Assembly (NCBI GenBank): GCA_008931825.1
Contig: QXVZ01007685.1
Coordinates: forward strand, 8,912 to 71,595
Direction: 5' to 3'
DNA length: 62,684 nt
Source of the DNA: Phallusia fumigata
Taxonomy: Eukaryota; Chordata; Ascidiacea; Phlebobranchia; Ascidiidae
Part shown: piece after piece, positions 37,301 through 49,127 of the stretch
Layout of the letters: each line of letters starts with the position of its first letter
Numbering within the stretch: position 1 is the stretch's first letter
Notes under the pieces: generated by a model
The model's database searches: none
What the model was told of the DNA's origin: nothing
What the model saw: only the letters and a program-made list of their open reading frames with translations
Position numbers and translations under genes: made by a program

Positions 37301-40300
37301 ACCATACCAAATAAAATAAGCTCAAAACATTGTATGCAAATGGGAAACAAGCCCGAAAAATAAGTCAGAAAAGATTTTAATGTCAAAATATAAACTATTT
37401 TATAAATATGTTATTGGATCAATATCAGACACTAATTGAAAAAAATTAATGATGCTTTAATGAAATTAAACCTGCCAGTTGTACGGTAGAATGAATATTT
37501 AGCGTATGTACCACTAAAAAACATTGGTTCCAAACAATACTTAACATTGACATTATTTTAAATTGCTTTAGACACCACATAACAATATTAAAGACTTGAT
37601 ATAATTTGCCAAAACACATAATTTCAAAATCCTCTTCAGTCATTTCCTATGTTTGATAATCATGGAGTAGTTGGGGCACAATATTACTTCCTATTAGCAA
37701 TCATTTCTAGATACGCAAAAGCACATCCTGATAAGGACTGTGTACATACAGTAACACATATATATACATATACAAGTGTATGTATTTGAGTGAAAATTTA
37801 ATTTAACTGGACTTAATTTACTACATATTAAAAACCAGAAAAAAGTATAGCTTCTTAACAGAAAACATTAAGCCCTAATTAAATGAAAAAAGTGGCAGTG
37901 TGATTCACTTTGTGACAACACCAATCAACACCACAAAATCGGATGTTAATAATGTGATTTATGACAGTTTCCTTGATAGACACAAGTAAATGACACAATC
38001 TTAAATAAATGGCAGTTCAGGCTCCTGTCAGCTATCCCTCCCAAAAAGGTGATGAAACGTCAACTTTGTGATATATGATTAAAAAAACACATTGGCACAA
38101 CAAGATTGTAGATTTAATTAAAAAAGCGATGTTAATCTGGTTTCCCAAAATAATGTAGTTCAACTTTATTCTCACCTTTGGCATCGGATACTTCAGAATG
38201 CTGATATCAACATCTGGACTTAATTTAACGATGTACCTCTCAGGCATTACCATCAACCCACCAATGCAATCAACCACGGCCCCACGTAACAGGCCATCGA
38301 TGCCAGGCAAGTCAAACAAATTGGCCAGGTGGGTAAGGTTGAAGTCAATTTGCTGAAATACAATATGGAAAGGTATAGGCCAACAGAAATACACATCAAC
38401 ATGACATTGAAATGTCTGAGCGTGGGCTAATCTGAAAATGACCAGAGGCACTTTGAAAAGATATGAATCATCTTAAAGTTTAAGTACACCAATTTCAGAC
38501 GTTTTATTTTCAAAGCTTTCAAAACCAGTTTTTAATTCCATTTTGAAATAGTAAACCGTTGTACCAGTTTAAACAAACTATAAATTTAAACCAACCACAT
38601 GACCCTTTAATCAGTTTGGAAAAAACATTAAGTTTTAATAAACAATTTACAAAATGGATTAAAGCAGAACATTTTCAATCAACTTACTGGGTCCCGAATA
38701 AATGACACTGAAACTGCCCCCACGATGGGTAGACGAGGTATCAAAGGGTAAAGCTCAACTCGCAGCAAGCCACGAACTTGAAGGTCACAGATTCCTGCTT
38801 CAAGTCCATTAATTGATACGCCATAATTGCACTCACTGTCATACCTACAGAAAACAGCAAAGTTATGGAAAATGTATGTAAGAATGCATCACAGAGGTAC
38901 AGATATTGTAGAAAAGGGACATATGGTCTTGTTCTTTCTTTTTAACCATGAGGATATATCAGTAAATTTACATTTAAATTTTGGAAGAGACAGATGATGA
39001 AAATAAGAACTCAGTCAGGGAAAAGACAGGCACACTGTTGTAAAGTTTACCAAAAAATCTAGCCATAAGCCTCATATGCACATGCCAATGACAGATTTCA
39101 AGTGAAAATAGGGCACAGATCATTTAAACACCTGGGCATGCCAAGGTTTATGTCCATGATGACAGTACTTAATAGGCACTGGACATGTCAAGTTCTCTTA
39201 AAATTGTACATTTTCAAATGTACACAACTGAACTGCCCAATAAGACAGCTTGATGATGTAACATATCATGTGACAATATTGACCTTTGTAAACCATCAAC
39301 ATGTTATTGCAGCAATATTTTGCAAAGCATTTGAATCAGGATGTGTTCACCACAGGCTGTATGGTTTCGACATTGAGCGACATTTCCCAATTTCCAGCTG
39401 TGGGAGATTGGAAATCATTTTGTTTCATGCAGGAAACCAAAAATACCGCAAGCGAAAAAGTCACACAGAAGTGTAAATGCATTTAGGTAGCGGCATCATA
39501 TATAGTTACAAGCACATGTTGAAAACAGACGGCCAAGCATACAAACTTCTCTGTTTACACAAAAATGTAAATAAAACATGTACTGACTTCTATATTGACA
39601 GGACACATATTTACTTACACTAATTGTAAATCCATAATAATCTCATTTGGACGAGTGAGGGACTTGTCATAGACTTTGATGCCGGCTATGCGGGGTGAAC
39701 GCTCCCCCAAATCGACATCAGTGAATGTGAAGCTCGAGAGAAGCGAAGATGAATTTTGAATGGATTTTTGGACCTGAAATTATGTTCACAAAATGTTGGG
39801 TGCTACAAGCTAAGTGTCTTTATGCATTAACACATACATTATGCATTGGGCAAAAGCTTTTAAGCTTGAAATTTTTTATCTATATCCGGTCATCCTGTAT
39901 GAAACAATGCTCAGAGTTAAGAGAAAGCCATATATTCAGTTTTTATTATCAAAACAAAAAGTTCATGAGTCCTTTATTATCACATAAAAGCCCACGGTTT
40001 TGTACTGCAAACAATTGGCAAGGTTTAAATGGGTTACTGCAAAGGTAACAGAAACCGACCAGGTAAATATTCAATTGTTCACTAACTTTAATTGGGTCAT
40101 AAAACTTAGCAGTGTTTCTCTAACCTGGTTTGTGAGAAGGTTCTTGACAAAGTCACCCACATTGGGCCACAATTGCTGCAGCATTTTGTTCAGCCATTCT
40201 GCCTTCTCCATGTCAGGAAAGTAAATCTGCACACACGAAAAAGGTTGAAGATAATCTACAACAGTGTTTCCTAACCAGGGTGCCGCGGCTGCAACCAATT

Positions 40301-43300
40301 TACTAGAATTGTTTTTCCATTAGGTTAAGCATTGCCAAGTATTGTGGTAAATAAAGCTTGCAAAATATACTGTCTTGGTTAATGTTTGTACCCCATAAAA
40401 TGAAAATTAACAGTTTAGTTTATAAAGTTAGGTAAATACATAGCTAAATTAAAATAATGACAACAGCAATTGTCATAAAGTTTCTGTTACAATGTCTTGC
40501 TCTTTGGTAGTTATGTTTACAATTGACCCATAAATTTTTTGCCTGATATCAAATATATATTTACAGAAAAAACCACAACACCAAAGCAGATAACAAAACA
40601 AAAACGATCAGTTATATTCAGCACCTAAGCTAATGTTTAACCACGGACATAATAATATTTATTATGTGGTTCAGGCACTTGAAAAACTTTTCAAGTGGAA
40701 CAATGACAAAAGCACTTCTCATACAACATTTAAATACTTGAACTTTCGAAAAACAAACATGACTATCAAACCAAACGCACCTCCATAGCAATTCTCTTTT
40801 TCGTAGAATAAAAAAAGTCAGCTGTTTAATAGCATATAAGCAGTTCAGTTGAAACAGCCACTACACACAATAAAATTGTTAGATACAATTCGAAGACAGA
40901 ACTTTGCTGTTCTACTTTACAAGCACAGAGCTGTACAGTCATTTCCTTCCGTACCACTGCCTTGGCCAATCAAACAAACTTTTGCTTTTGTTAGATGCAG
41001 AACTAAGCATCCCACACAAACATGTCCCAATTTAAATACCAGTACTAAACAACACTGTATTGACACTAAGAAATACTTGACACTAAATACGAAATTAACA
41101 TCACCCTTTGTTTGAGTGTTAACCAATTTTAGCGTCAATTGAAAATCACCTGAACAAAACCAGTGCTATCTAGGTTAAACGTTTAGATGTTTAAAAAAAG
41201 CGACACTAAAAGTACTATCAATATGCTTTAAACTAAATACACATCATCTGATGACTACACCTAGGGAAATGATCACTTAATTTTAAAGAATTACTGCACC
41301 ATTTCCCCCCTTACGTAACAGGAAAAAAACTACGTCAACACTCACTCACAATGGACTTAAAACGGCAGTTTCTGCTCCCACACAAAAAACTTGAAACAAT
41401 AAAAGTTGATAACAATGAATGGTGAAACTTCTTCGCCTTACACAATGCTGCTCTCACTTACTCAACTAAAACATAACAATGTCACTAGACAATCAGTTCC
41501 GGCCTATGACCTATAGTTTAGTATTGTTTATACACTTAAAAAATTCAGAGTTTTTGTTAAACAACTCGGGACGATATGATCCTGTATGTCATGAACAGCA
41601 CTGGAGACTCAACAGCACAAGAAATGTCTTTAAAAGACAAAATGCCACAGAACCACAATTGCACCGCTGGACATTTCTACACCACCTGTCAATCATCAAA
41701 AGGAAACCCCAATCCGCATCAGCAAAAACCTAACAGTGGTTGTTCTGCATTAGCATTGATTGTCATTTTTATTGAATTTAAATTGAGTGAATTTATGAGT
41801 GTTCAGGAAACCATCCGATCAATACCCAGATTTTGCCACATATTGTCACCAAACACATGTCAGCTGCTACATTTTCTGCAGTGTCTGCATGATGTATATT
41901 CTCTACAGAGCAGTTGTTGTCACGCACAAGTCAGCACTGCTGATGCGGCATAAAAGTATTGCATTAGAGTGCAGCAATAAGTACTTAAAACAATTAATGA
42001 CACAAAAGAACATCTTTTGGTTTCCTAATTTGATGTTTTGAAGGTTAAAGTCTGTAAACTACCAGCTTTTGTTTAGACGTTGGGTACAAGTAGTAAGACA
42101 ANATATTCTCTACAGAGCAGTTGTTGTCACGCATAAGTCAGCACTGCTGGTGCAGCATAAAAGTATTGCATCATAGTGCAGCAATAAGTACTTAAAACAA
42201 TTAATGACACAAAAGAACATTTTTTGGTTTCCTAATTTGATGTTTTGAAGGTTAAAGTCTGCAAACTACCAGCTTTTGTTTAGAGGTTTGGTAAAAGTAT
42301 TAAGACAAACAATTTTTAACACCCCACAAGGTCTAACCAACAAATTAATCATGGTTGATATATCGGTAAAAGTATCAGATTGCAGTGCCATTATTGAACA
42401 GGTGGTCCTAAATACTGTTCAACAACCTTTTTCTGTTTCCAGTGGCAAGCAACAAACCCTAACTGTGTTGCCTAGCGATGTTACCTTTAGCTATGATGCC
42501 ATTTTGTACTTGCTTACCCATGCTGGCAGTTGACGACCTTCTGATCGATAAAGTGTCTTCATTTTTTCAATAAATAATGAAGGATCATCTGCGGACATCT
42601 TCGATATCTAGTAAAACACAAAACTTTGTCGGTTTTTGATTAAAAAAAAATTCCTTCTGTAGGCAAGGTTAAGATGCTTTTATCAAAACTACCACAAGGC
42701 ATTAAGACAAACAATAAAATGTATATGTATGATTAAAAATAGACAAAATGTAACAGCCTAACCTCAGCCCCAATCTTTCTTTTTTGGAACTTCTCTGCAA
42801 CAAACAGCATTACGCACACCCCTGGAAATATGAACATGTGTTATATATTACACCAAAAAAATTAGGGTTGGTATCACAAACAATATTTTGCAGTTTGCAG
42901 AACAAGGTGAGGCTACCCACCACAAAATATCCATAGTAAGCTGAAGTTGAAGTAACCAAGGAACCATGCCAATGCTGCGAGGGCAAACTTGTAACTGCCA
43001 ATCCTCAGCAGGTCCAGTGTGCTTGTTACTCTAAAAATACAAACTGTTATGCATTTATTCTCGGTAAAATGCAGAATATCATTTAGTAACCAAAGTATTT
43101 TAAATGATTGAAAAATGACTCTAAAGGATAATTAATATGACAAAAATCAAAGTAGCATGGATCGCTTTTCGTGTGACTAAATGCAACATTCAAAACTTCA
43201 TGTCAAAATCAAACTTATGCACCAGGTTACACGAGTTTTTTGTAACTACAAATGCTTTGCACATGAGGCAAAGAACATTGTCACGTTGAATGTGCGTCTG

Positions 43301-44105
43301 AGCATTAGCCATAAGGTGTTGTATCGGCGCTATTGCATCTCTGAATGCCACTCACATTTACATGAAGTGCAGACAAATTACGCCTGCTCATTTACACGCC
43401 ATTTAGATGAAATAATATCAGTTCCAATTACCCGATATAAATGGCAAATTTGGATTCGAATCCAATTTGATATTCTACTTTAAACATCCCTAGTTGGCAT
43501 GACCTTTAGTCAGTTTTTGGTGATGACACATTGCCGTTGTTAACAGGCTTTTTGATGTAAACATAAAACCTAGCAGTTGTCGCTGAATGTTAAAGGTCAC
43601 GTTTAGTGGTGGGTGATAAAGCAAGATTTGCAGCAACTTGTCATACCACACTTAATTTAACAACATGTCTATTTTAATTCAAAACATTCCTGAGCTTACA
43701 AAAACAAGATTAAAATAAATAACATGCTGTCACTAAATAATATATTTAAGTGGGTAGCTAAAATCAGCAAAATATTTTCTAACTAAATATTTTTCTAAAA
43801 TTGATATTTGTCAAAATGTGTGGTAGCAAAGCATGCTTTTCAACAGTGGACTTGTTGAGCATGACCAAGTCACACATTTTTCAAACTGCAAATAACAAAA
43901 CCAACAAAATACAAACATACTTAGCCCATATAACAGACTGCACAATTTCCTGAATTGTACTTGGTTGAGCATTTGACTTCTTTTCTTTCGACTCTTTTTC
44001 TTCCTTTGAGACAGAGCCATCTTTGAATGTCTCATTATCCATTTTTAGTGGTTCAACTTGCAGACCGTTTTCTTCAGCAAACCCCGAGTCATTTCTCTTG
44101 CTCAT
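25306..44105 (-). CDS. ESYT2: extended synaptotagmin, ESYT2/3-type, 839 residues
   Basis: ER-plasma membrane tether and lipid-transfer protein. Twenty-one phase-consistent exons, 5' to 3': 44105-43921, 43030-42921, 42821-42763, 42607-42518, 40226-40125, 39773-39619, 38844-38688, 38352-38176, 36413-36311, 31679-31496, 31203-31155, 31086-30997, 30699-30640, 30365-30288, 30126-30040, 28288-28139, 27814-27730, 26678-26564, 26372-26259, 26109-25978, 25543-25306. Order: charged cytosolic N-terminus; membrane hairpin (FALAALAWFLGYFNFSLLW, VCVMLFVAEKF); SMP lipid-binding domain (exons 5-8, starting DMEKAEWLNKMLQQLWPNV); C2A (GVVRIHVIEATNLEEKD, SDPFV, FDDDGPLNKADDLGR); C2B (NPVWEENFRLLIEDP); linker; C2C (CDEDDRTSDPYVRIHL, the polybasic KGKRKKTKVIKNN expected to bind phosphoinositide). 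Three C2 domains fit ESYT2/3, not five-C2 ESYT1. Exons 10-13 occur twice in the assembly (see 30440-33841). The start ATG follows TTATTTTTTCAG by 2 nt, a likely trans-splice acceptor. Symbol is by domain count only. Confidence 0.9.
27514..27576. repeat. fold-back repeat in ESYT intron
   Basis: GCTAGTACTTTTGTGTAACA (27514-27533) is an imperfect inverse of TGTTTTACACACAAGTACTGGC, closing a hairpin of about 63 bp. A relative of its right arm (AAAATGTTTTACATGCGAGT...) occurs at 20093-20125 in the IHO1-like gene, so this belongs to a dispersed family. Confidence 0.45.
30440..33841. repeat. false tandem duplication of ESYT exons 10-13 at contig join N32139
   Basis: 30440-32138 repeats as 32140-33841 at an offset of 1703. 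The first copy ends at, and the second begins at, the single N. Exon 10 (31679-31496 and 33382-33199), exon 11 (31203-31155 and 32906-32858) and exon 12 (31086-30997 and 32789-32700) look identical at the protein level; exon 13 recurs near 32400-32341. Differences cluster in the first ~430 bases; the rest appears identical. If both copies were real the protein would carry a duplicated half C2A domain. An unmerged contig overlap is the simpler reading. Confidence 0.8.
34386..34615. mobile_element. MITE with ~35-bp terminal repeats (ATGCTAGCTCAAATAGTTC)
   Basis: The unit AAAATGCTAGCTCAAATAGT..AAAGTGCCATGCTTTA occurs twice in direct orientation (34408-34446, 34476-34518) and once inverted (34570-34610). 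A further end at 26818-26862 in another ESYT intron (GGCCCAAATGGTTCTTAAAA) belongs to the same family. No coding capacity; intronic. Confidence 0.55.
34661..34942. repeat. minisatellite, about seven ~42-bp units
   Basis: Seven tandem copies, each beginning CCTAAATGCTAAAAAA and containing ATTTTCAGATGTAAAATATA, in ESYT intron 9. Units differ by single substitutions (AGAAGT or AGATGT, ATAAA or ATAGA) and slightly in A-run length. Confidence 0.85.
34955..37340. other. four more contig joins with overlap duplications inside ESYT intron 9 and its upstream intron
   Basis: Each N is flanked by a repeat starting immediately after it: N35063 (34955-35024 recurs at 35064-35133), N35523 (35412-35522 recurs at 35524-35634), N36747 (36697-36746 recurs at 36748-36797), N37115 (36890-37114 recurs at 37116-37340). 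Only ESYT exon 9 (36413-36311) lies in this stretch and it is not duplicated. Confidence 0.85.
41896..42307. other. contig-join overlap at N42102, copies diverged by several percent
   Basis: 41896-42101 recurs as 42103-42307 with scattered substitutions (e.g. GATGCGGCATAAAAG against GGTGCAGCATAAAAG). This looks like two alleles and supports a highly heterozygous source genome. It is intronic in ESYT. Confidence 0.8.
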
Positions 44106-45146
44106 AGCTGAAAAAATAATCCTTAGGTTCTGCTGTACCCTATTCCAACGTCACAACTTGACGTTTTATAGCACCCAACAAGTTTATATTACTCCATTGC
44201 ACCAATCAATTTGCACCAAATCTGTTTGATTTGCTAAAAATACAAAGAAATTTAATTGCAACATTTTGTGACTCTTCTCTGACTGACCCTTCCAACTGGC
44301 TACTGTCTTAACCAGCCAAGTTTCTTGGCAGAGACATGAAGCAATTCCGCCTAAATCAGAGGTGCAATAATGATCACACATTGCAATCAACAGCCGTGGA
44401 GCTTGCTGACACATAAGAAAAATGCAGACAGGCGAACTTCGAGTCCAGTTAAAACAATGCAAATGACCCGAGGTAACCTATCACCTTTACAGATTTCTAT
44501 GTGAGTCTTCATCATCACAAAATTACAATGCAAAACGGGTTCGGCGCAAAAAACTACCTTAAGCTATCACAGACATCTCGCATCTGTGTTACGGTTGTTT
44601 TTTTTTGTCCGAAATCATGAAACTAAAAATTCTGTAACGAAAAAAACGCAAATTTAAAAAATGTTTACGCGAGGGGAATTACCAGCTTGGCGAAGCTATT
44701 GTTTTTTTGGACAACCATTTTTGTGTATTGCGTATTGATTGATTGATTGATTTGTTTGTTTCTTGCATGTTTTGTTTAACAGGTTGTTAAATTCGGCAAA
44801 ATCGAGGTCTTCCTAAAATTAACTATAGTCATTTTTACGTCACTCTTCAATGTTCGAAATCTGTTTTTCTAAGTTAGAACAAATTTTAAAGACGTTCTCC
44901 CAACAACCAATAGTTAAAAATGAAAACAAAAAGATCACATTTTACGTTTTGTAGTTTGCGCAAAAAATACGCTTGTAGTTTTGTGATTTATACAATAGTG
45001 ACAGAAAAGCATTGTCATGTCATGATGATACGGCAAACCCTGTCCTAACTACTCCCGAACGCGTCACGCCGAAACACAGACGAAACGGAAAACATGGCGG
45101 TGGAGGATATGTAGGCGGGTGAAACGTGCACATTTGTTTTGATAGA
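44106..45146. promoter_or_regulatory. divergent intergenic region between ESYT and TTLL15-like
   Basis: 1.04 kb between two start codons pointing away from each other. Acceptor-like tracts directly precede both ATGs (TTTTTTCAG-CT-ATG on the minus strand; TTTGTTTTGATAG-A-ATG on the plus strand), so the true transcription starts cannot be read from the sequence. There is a small ATTG repeat run near 44734-44750. A shared promoter is inference. Confidence 0.45.
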
Positions 45147-48100
45147 ATGTTATCAGTTGTATCGTGGCGCTGCGTTAACAAATACCTTCGCAACATGGGT
45201 GTTGGCGTTTTGTCAAGATCGAAATTTATGTTTGTAATTCTGGGAGTAATTGTGACAGGTGAGTTTTATATGCCTTGATTTTAGATGTTAACCATAGGTC
45301 TAGTAACTGTTCTAACTTACAAATTGATACTGTTGTACTCAATGCTGCTTGATTTGAATTTGATTTTGACCTACAAACAACAAATTTAATAGTGTCACAG
45401 CTAATATCTGTGAATTGCTAAACAGGTTTTTGCTTCATTGGACTTCGTTTGTCAGAAGTGATCCAGCTGCAGAAACGACAACTTTCAATACAGGCCTCTC
45501 CCCATGTGCAAGAATTTCCAGCCAAAGTAGCAGAGACACATACATCCAGCAAACATCTCTCCTATTGGCTTATGGCAAAAAAGTGAGTTAAATTTTGCAG
45601 CAGCAGCGGGTTGGCAAAGCCATTTTTTTAAATAAAGTTGGCCTATTGTTTACATTGTACAGTTGTGTCAAGTTCATCTGTATATTTGTCCAGAAAAACC
45701 AATACATCCAGATTGCAACCTATCAGAGCTTAGCATATTTTAATTAACAAAATGTTATCTGTACTGAAAGCTGCCATTTTAAAATACTACCTACAAAGTT
45801 GAGTTGAGTTTATTTTTTCACTTGGTAAACAAATCATAGCCTCCAAACTGCTGTAAACAAGCCGGAAATAGCTGCGCAATGTTGAGACATTATGAGGCAT
45901 AAAAATAATGGAAAGTACAATTAATACCCTGTAACTGTCCTTCAACAATTAACTGTCATTTTTATGCAGTGCTGAATCTCCACATATGCAACATGTGAGA
46001 AATGTGTTTCGAATGTCTGGCTATGATCGATGGGACACAAAAAGTGGTTCATGGGATGTTATGTGGGCCTATGATTATCCATTTCCATCTAAAATCAAGC
46101 CAGAAGACATCAAGCCGAACCAACTGGTGTGTAAATGAAAAATTATTACATAATAGTCATAAAGATACCTGGAAGTTTCAAACTCAATTCACAGACATAA
46201 GGAGTTAACCTATGCCATTCACTATAATATCTCAAGATTTCCAATATCACATTATTTTTGTTCCCAGAGCATTGTTCAATGCTTGTAAATATTAAAAACC
46301 TTATTTTATATGACTTACTTTACACCTTTGATAAAGCATTTATTTGGTTTATTTCTATTTTTTTTTTCTTTTTATCTTAGATAAACCATTTCCCTGGAAC
46401 AGGTTATCTAACCAGCAAAGTGTTTCTGGTCAAATCCAAGTTCAGGTAATATGAATAACTTTATGTCCTAAAAATTTTGAACAAATGTATTGCTATATAT
46501 TTGTGCACATACATATCAAAATCCAGGTGGGTTAAGATGTGTCTGTAATGTTCAGGTGATACATTGTTTTTCACATCTGTTAAATAGTTTGAAAAAAAGT
46601 CTTGGGCACAGTGTAGTCAATATTAACTCAGTAATGCAAATGTTCCAGGTACATACCAACAGCTTTTGAATTGCCGAAAAACAAAGATGAGTTCACGAAA
46701 TTTGCCAAGGCCAACCCCCAAAAACTATGGGTACAGAAAAGCAACAACCACAGAGGAATTACCATAAAGTCTGTAGACGGTAAAACATACTCATTTCCTG
46801 AAGGATGTTTATTGTATTGTCCGGTATGTCCATATTAGGATTGTGTGATGTTGACTGGTGCCAATCTTTTTACAGGTCTAGACCTCAGCGCTTCAAACAC
46901 CTTTGTTCAGGAGTTTGTCAGCGATCCATTTCTCATTGATAACCGCAAATTTGACATTGGGATCTACACTGTGATAACTTCGGTTAACCCATTGCGTGTT
47001 TATGTGTACGATGGTGAATGGCTCATCAGGTGGGCAACTATTTTAGGCATTTTATGCATTTCATGCATTTTATCAATGCTCTTAATATTGTAAAACCTAA
47101 AAGAGACCAATCTGTACAAAAGGTTTGACACCATAATGTTGATCATATTATTGCCTTAGGGTAATAATATGATATTTTAATGGCATTGTCAAGATTTGTT
47201 GTTCCCTCAGTTCAACCTTCGAATAATTTTCAACTTTTTCATTAGGTTTTGCCCTGAAGACTACATACCACTGGATGTTAAAAATCCAAGAAAGTATGTT
47301 GTAGAAGATGATTACACACCGACATGGGAGGTAAAATAGTTGCCATAATAATGCTTGGTTGACAATAAATTCCTAAGAAAAAAGCCAAAATTGTTGTGAA
47401 TTTACTACAAACTAAACTAAATTTATAGATGCCTTCTTTGCGAGATTCTTATGTGCGACTGAAGTTGTCACACAGGGAAACCATACTAGCTCACATGAGA
47501 AACAACCATCTAGATGCGGATTCTCTTCCCAGAAGGATCTATGATGCAGTAGGGGAAATGATTTTAGAGAAACAAACACATTTTATAAAATCACTGGAAA
47601 AGTGAGTCTATATTTTTTGTGTTGAGCCTTATGTTACGAACATGTAAAGACAATTAATTACCAAACCTGTGATAAAAGAATTTTTTTCCTATTGGTCACA
47701 GTATGAGTTTTAACCAAATCTCCAATTTCACCTGTATTTTCAGTCTGTATAACAGCCATATTTCCTCATCTTACTTTTTCTATCTCAATAAGCTGACCTA
47801 ACCTTTGTGTGTTCAATTGCACAGATACCCATATGGCTCTTCATCATTCTTTGAGATGGTTCGTTTTGATTTTGTACTCGACTCCAAGTTAAACATTTTC
47901 CTGATGGAAGTCAACATGTCACCCAATCTGTCTAGTGCCCACTTCGCACCCAATGCACTTCTCTACGAACAAGTCCTTCTCAATACTTTTAGTGTTGCTG
48001 GTGTTACCAGCAAACTGCTACAAGTTCATGAGTAAGTCTATGCCATCTAATTCTAGGCTATGTTGTCACATCACAAGGGTCTTGGTATTAAATTGAAACA

Positions 48101-49127
48101 AAAATAAATGTTCCAAGACTGGCAGTTTTTGGTCTTTATGTTCGCAAAAAAATGAAACCAATAAAGTAAACATGTGAAAACCTAATTTTTTTATTTTGAA
48201 TACATCTCATTATTATTTTTAGATCCATGCAACCTGATGTACTAGTCAGTGCTAAAGATATTCAAGTCTATGAGAAGGAATGTTCAAACTGTGCCAGCTG
48301 CAACACACAGGTATTTGTAGAAGTATATACACCACTTAATGAAAACCATAGCAATCACAAGAAATCCTATCTGAGGCCCAACCTTGCCTTTCATTGGATT
48401 ATCCTGAAATGTTTATTGCATTTTTGCTTACCAGACTTTTTCACACATGTCTGTTTGGTATGGTGATTTTTGTTATTACTTTTTACAGCTGTGTAAACTA
48501 TGTGTACCTTGTCTTACATCGACAATGAAGACAAATCTGGAAAAAGCTTACATGGAACACATGAACCGAATGCAATGTGTGAGGGCATTTCCCAAACCTA
48601 AGGTATGGTAAAAGTTTCACTCTGTTCCTACAAAATGTTGGTGATAAGATTTACTTTAGTTTAAGTCATTTACTCCAGCCTTGGGGGATGGGTGCAGTAT
48701 AAAATACATGTGAAATAATGAACTAATAATAGTTTTCACAGAATCTGTCCCTCCAAAAGAGTAGGCATCTGTATGTTTGATCATGGTAACACAATGCACA
48801 TAATGATGGTGAAGCTGTGTCCACTAGTTTTCTGGGCTATAGCATCCTTCCAATTCTCTGTACCTCTGTTGCTTTTTTGATTGTTTTAGATACTGATGAT
48901 GCCCATATGGGCGCAATATGTATCTTTACAGAACTTTGAGTCAGTTTTGTGTCTGATCACATCTTCACCATCAATATGATAAAGATAGTAAATGTTTTGT
49001 TTGTTTGTAGTCTGACCACCAGAAAGTCGACGTAGATGACACCAACAAGTATCTCACCGAACAGGACAAACTAATGGAATTGTGGTTCGCCGGAATGTGC
49101 CGCAAATCAGCCACTTGGTGTCAGTGA
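45147..49127 (+). CDS. TTLL15: TTLL15-like tubulin-ligase-family protein, membrane anchored, 519 residues
   Basis: Twelve phase-consistent exons: 45147-45258, 45426-45582, 45970-46126, 46381-46445, 46649-46779, 46876-47029, 47246-47330, 47429-47601, 47825-48031, 48223-48310, 48489-48602, 49011-49127. A hydrophobic segment near residues 25-45 (FMFVILGVIVTGFCFIGL) is preceded by basic residues and looks like a signal anchor. The TTL ATP-grasp core follows: WVQKSNNHRGI (nucleotide-binding lysine region), FDIGIYTVITSVNPLRVYVY (matching the D-x-R-x-Y region, with I for R), and FDFVLDSKLNIFLMEVNMSP (matching the catalytic E-V-N-x-S-P). The C-terminus has a cysteine cluster, CSNCASCNTQLCKLCVPC. TTLL enzymes ligate glutamate or glycine to tubulin; the nematode TTLL-15 class is the closest I recall. 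The anchor suggests the active domain is lumenal, which makes a tubulin substrate uncertain. Ends in WCQ-TGA. Confidence 0.75.

Noticed and set aside
36955..37363. Repeated ORF starting MVLISCNASCYQQNEID as a tandem gene pair
   Set aside because: It exists twice only because of the contig overlap at N37115 and lies in an ESYT intron on the opposite strand.
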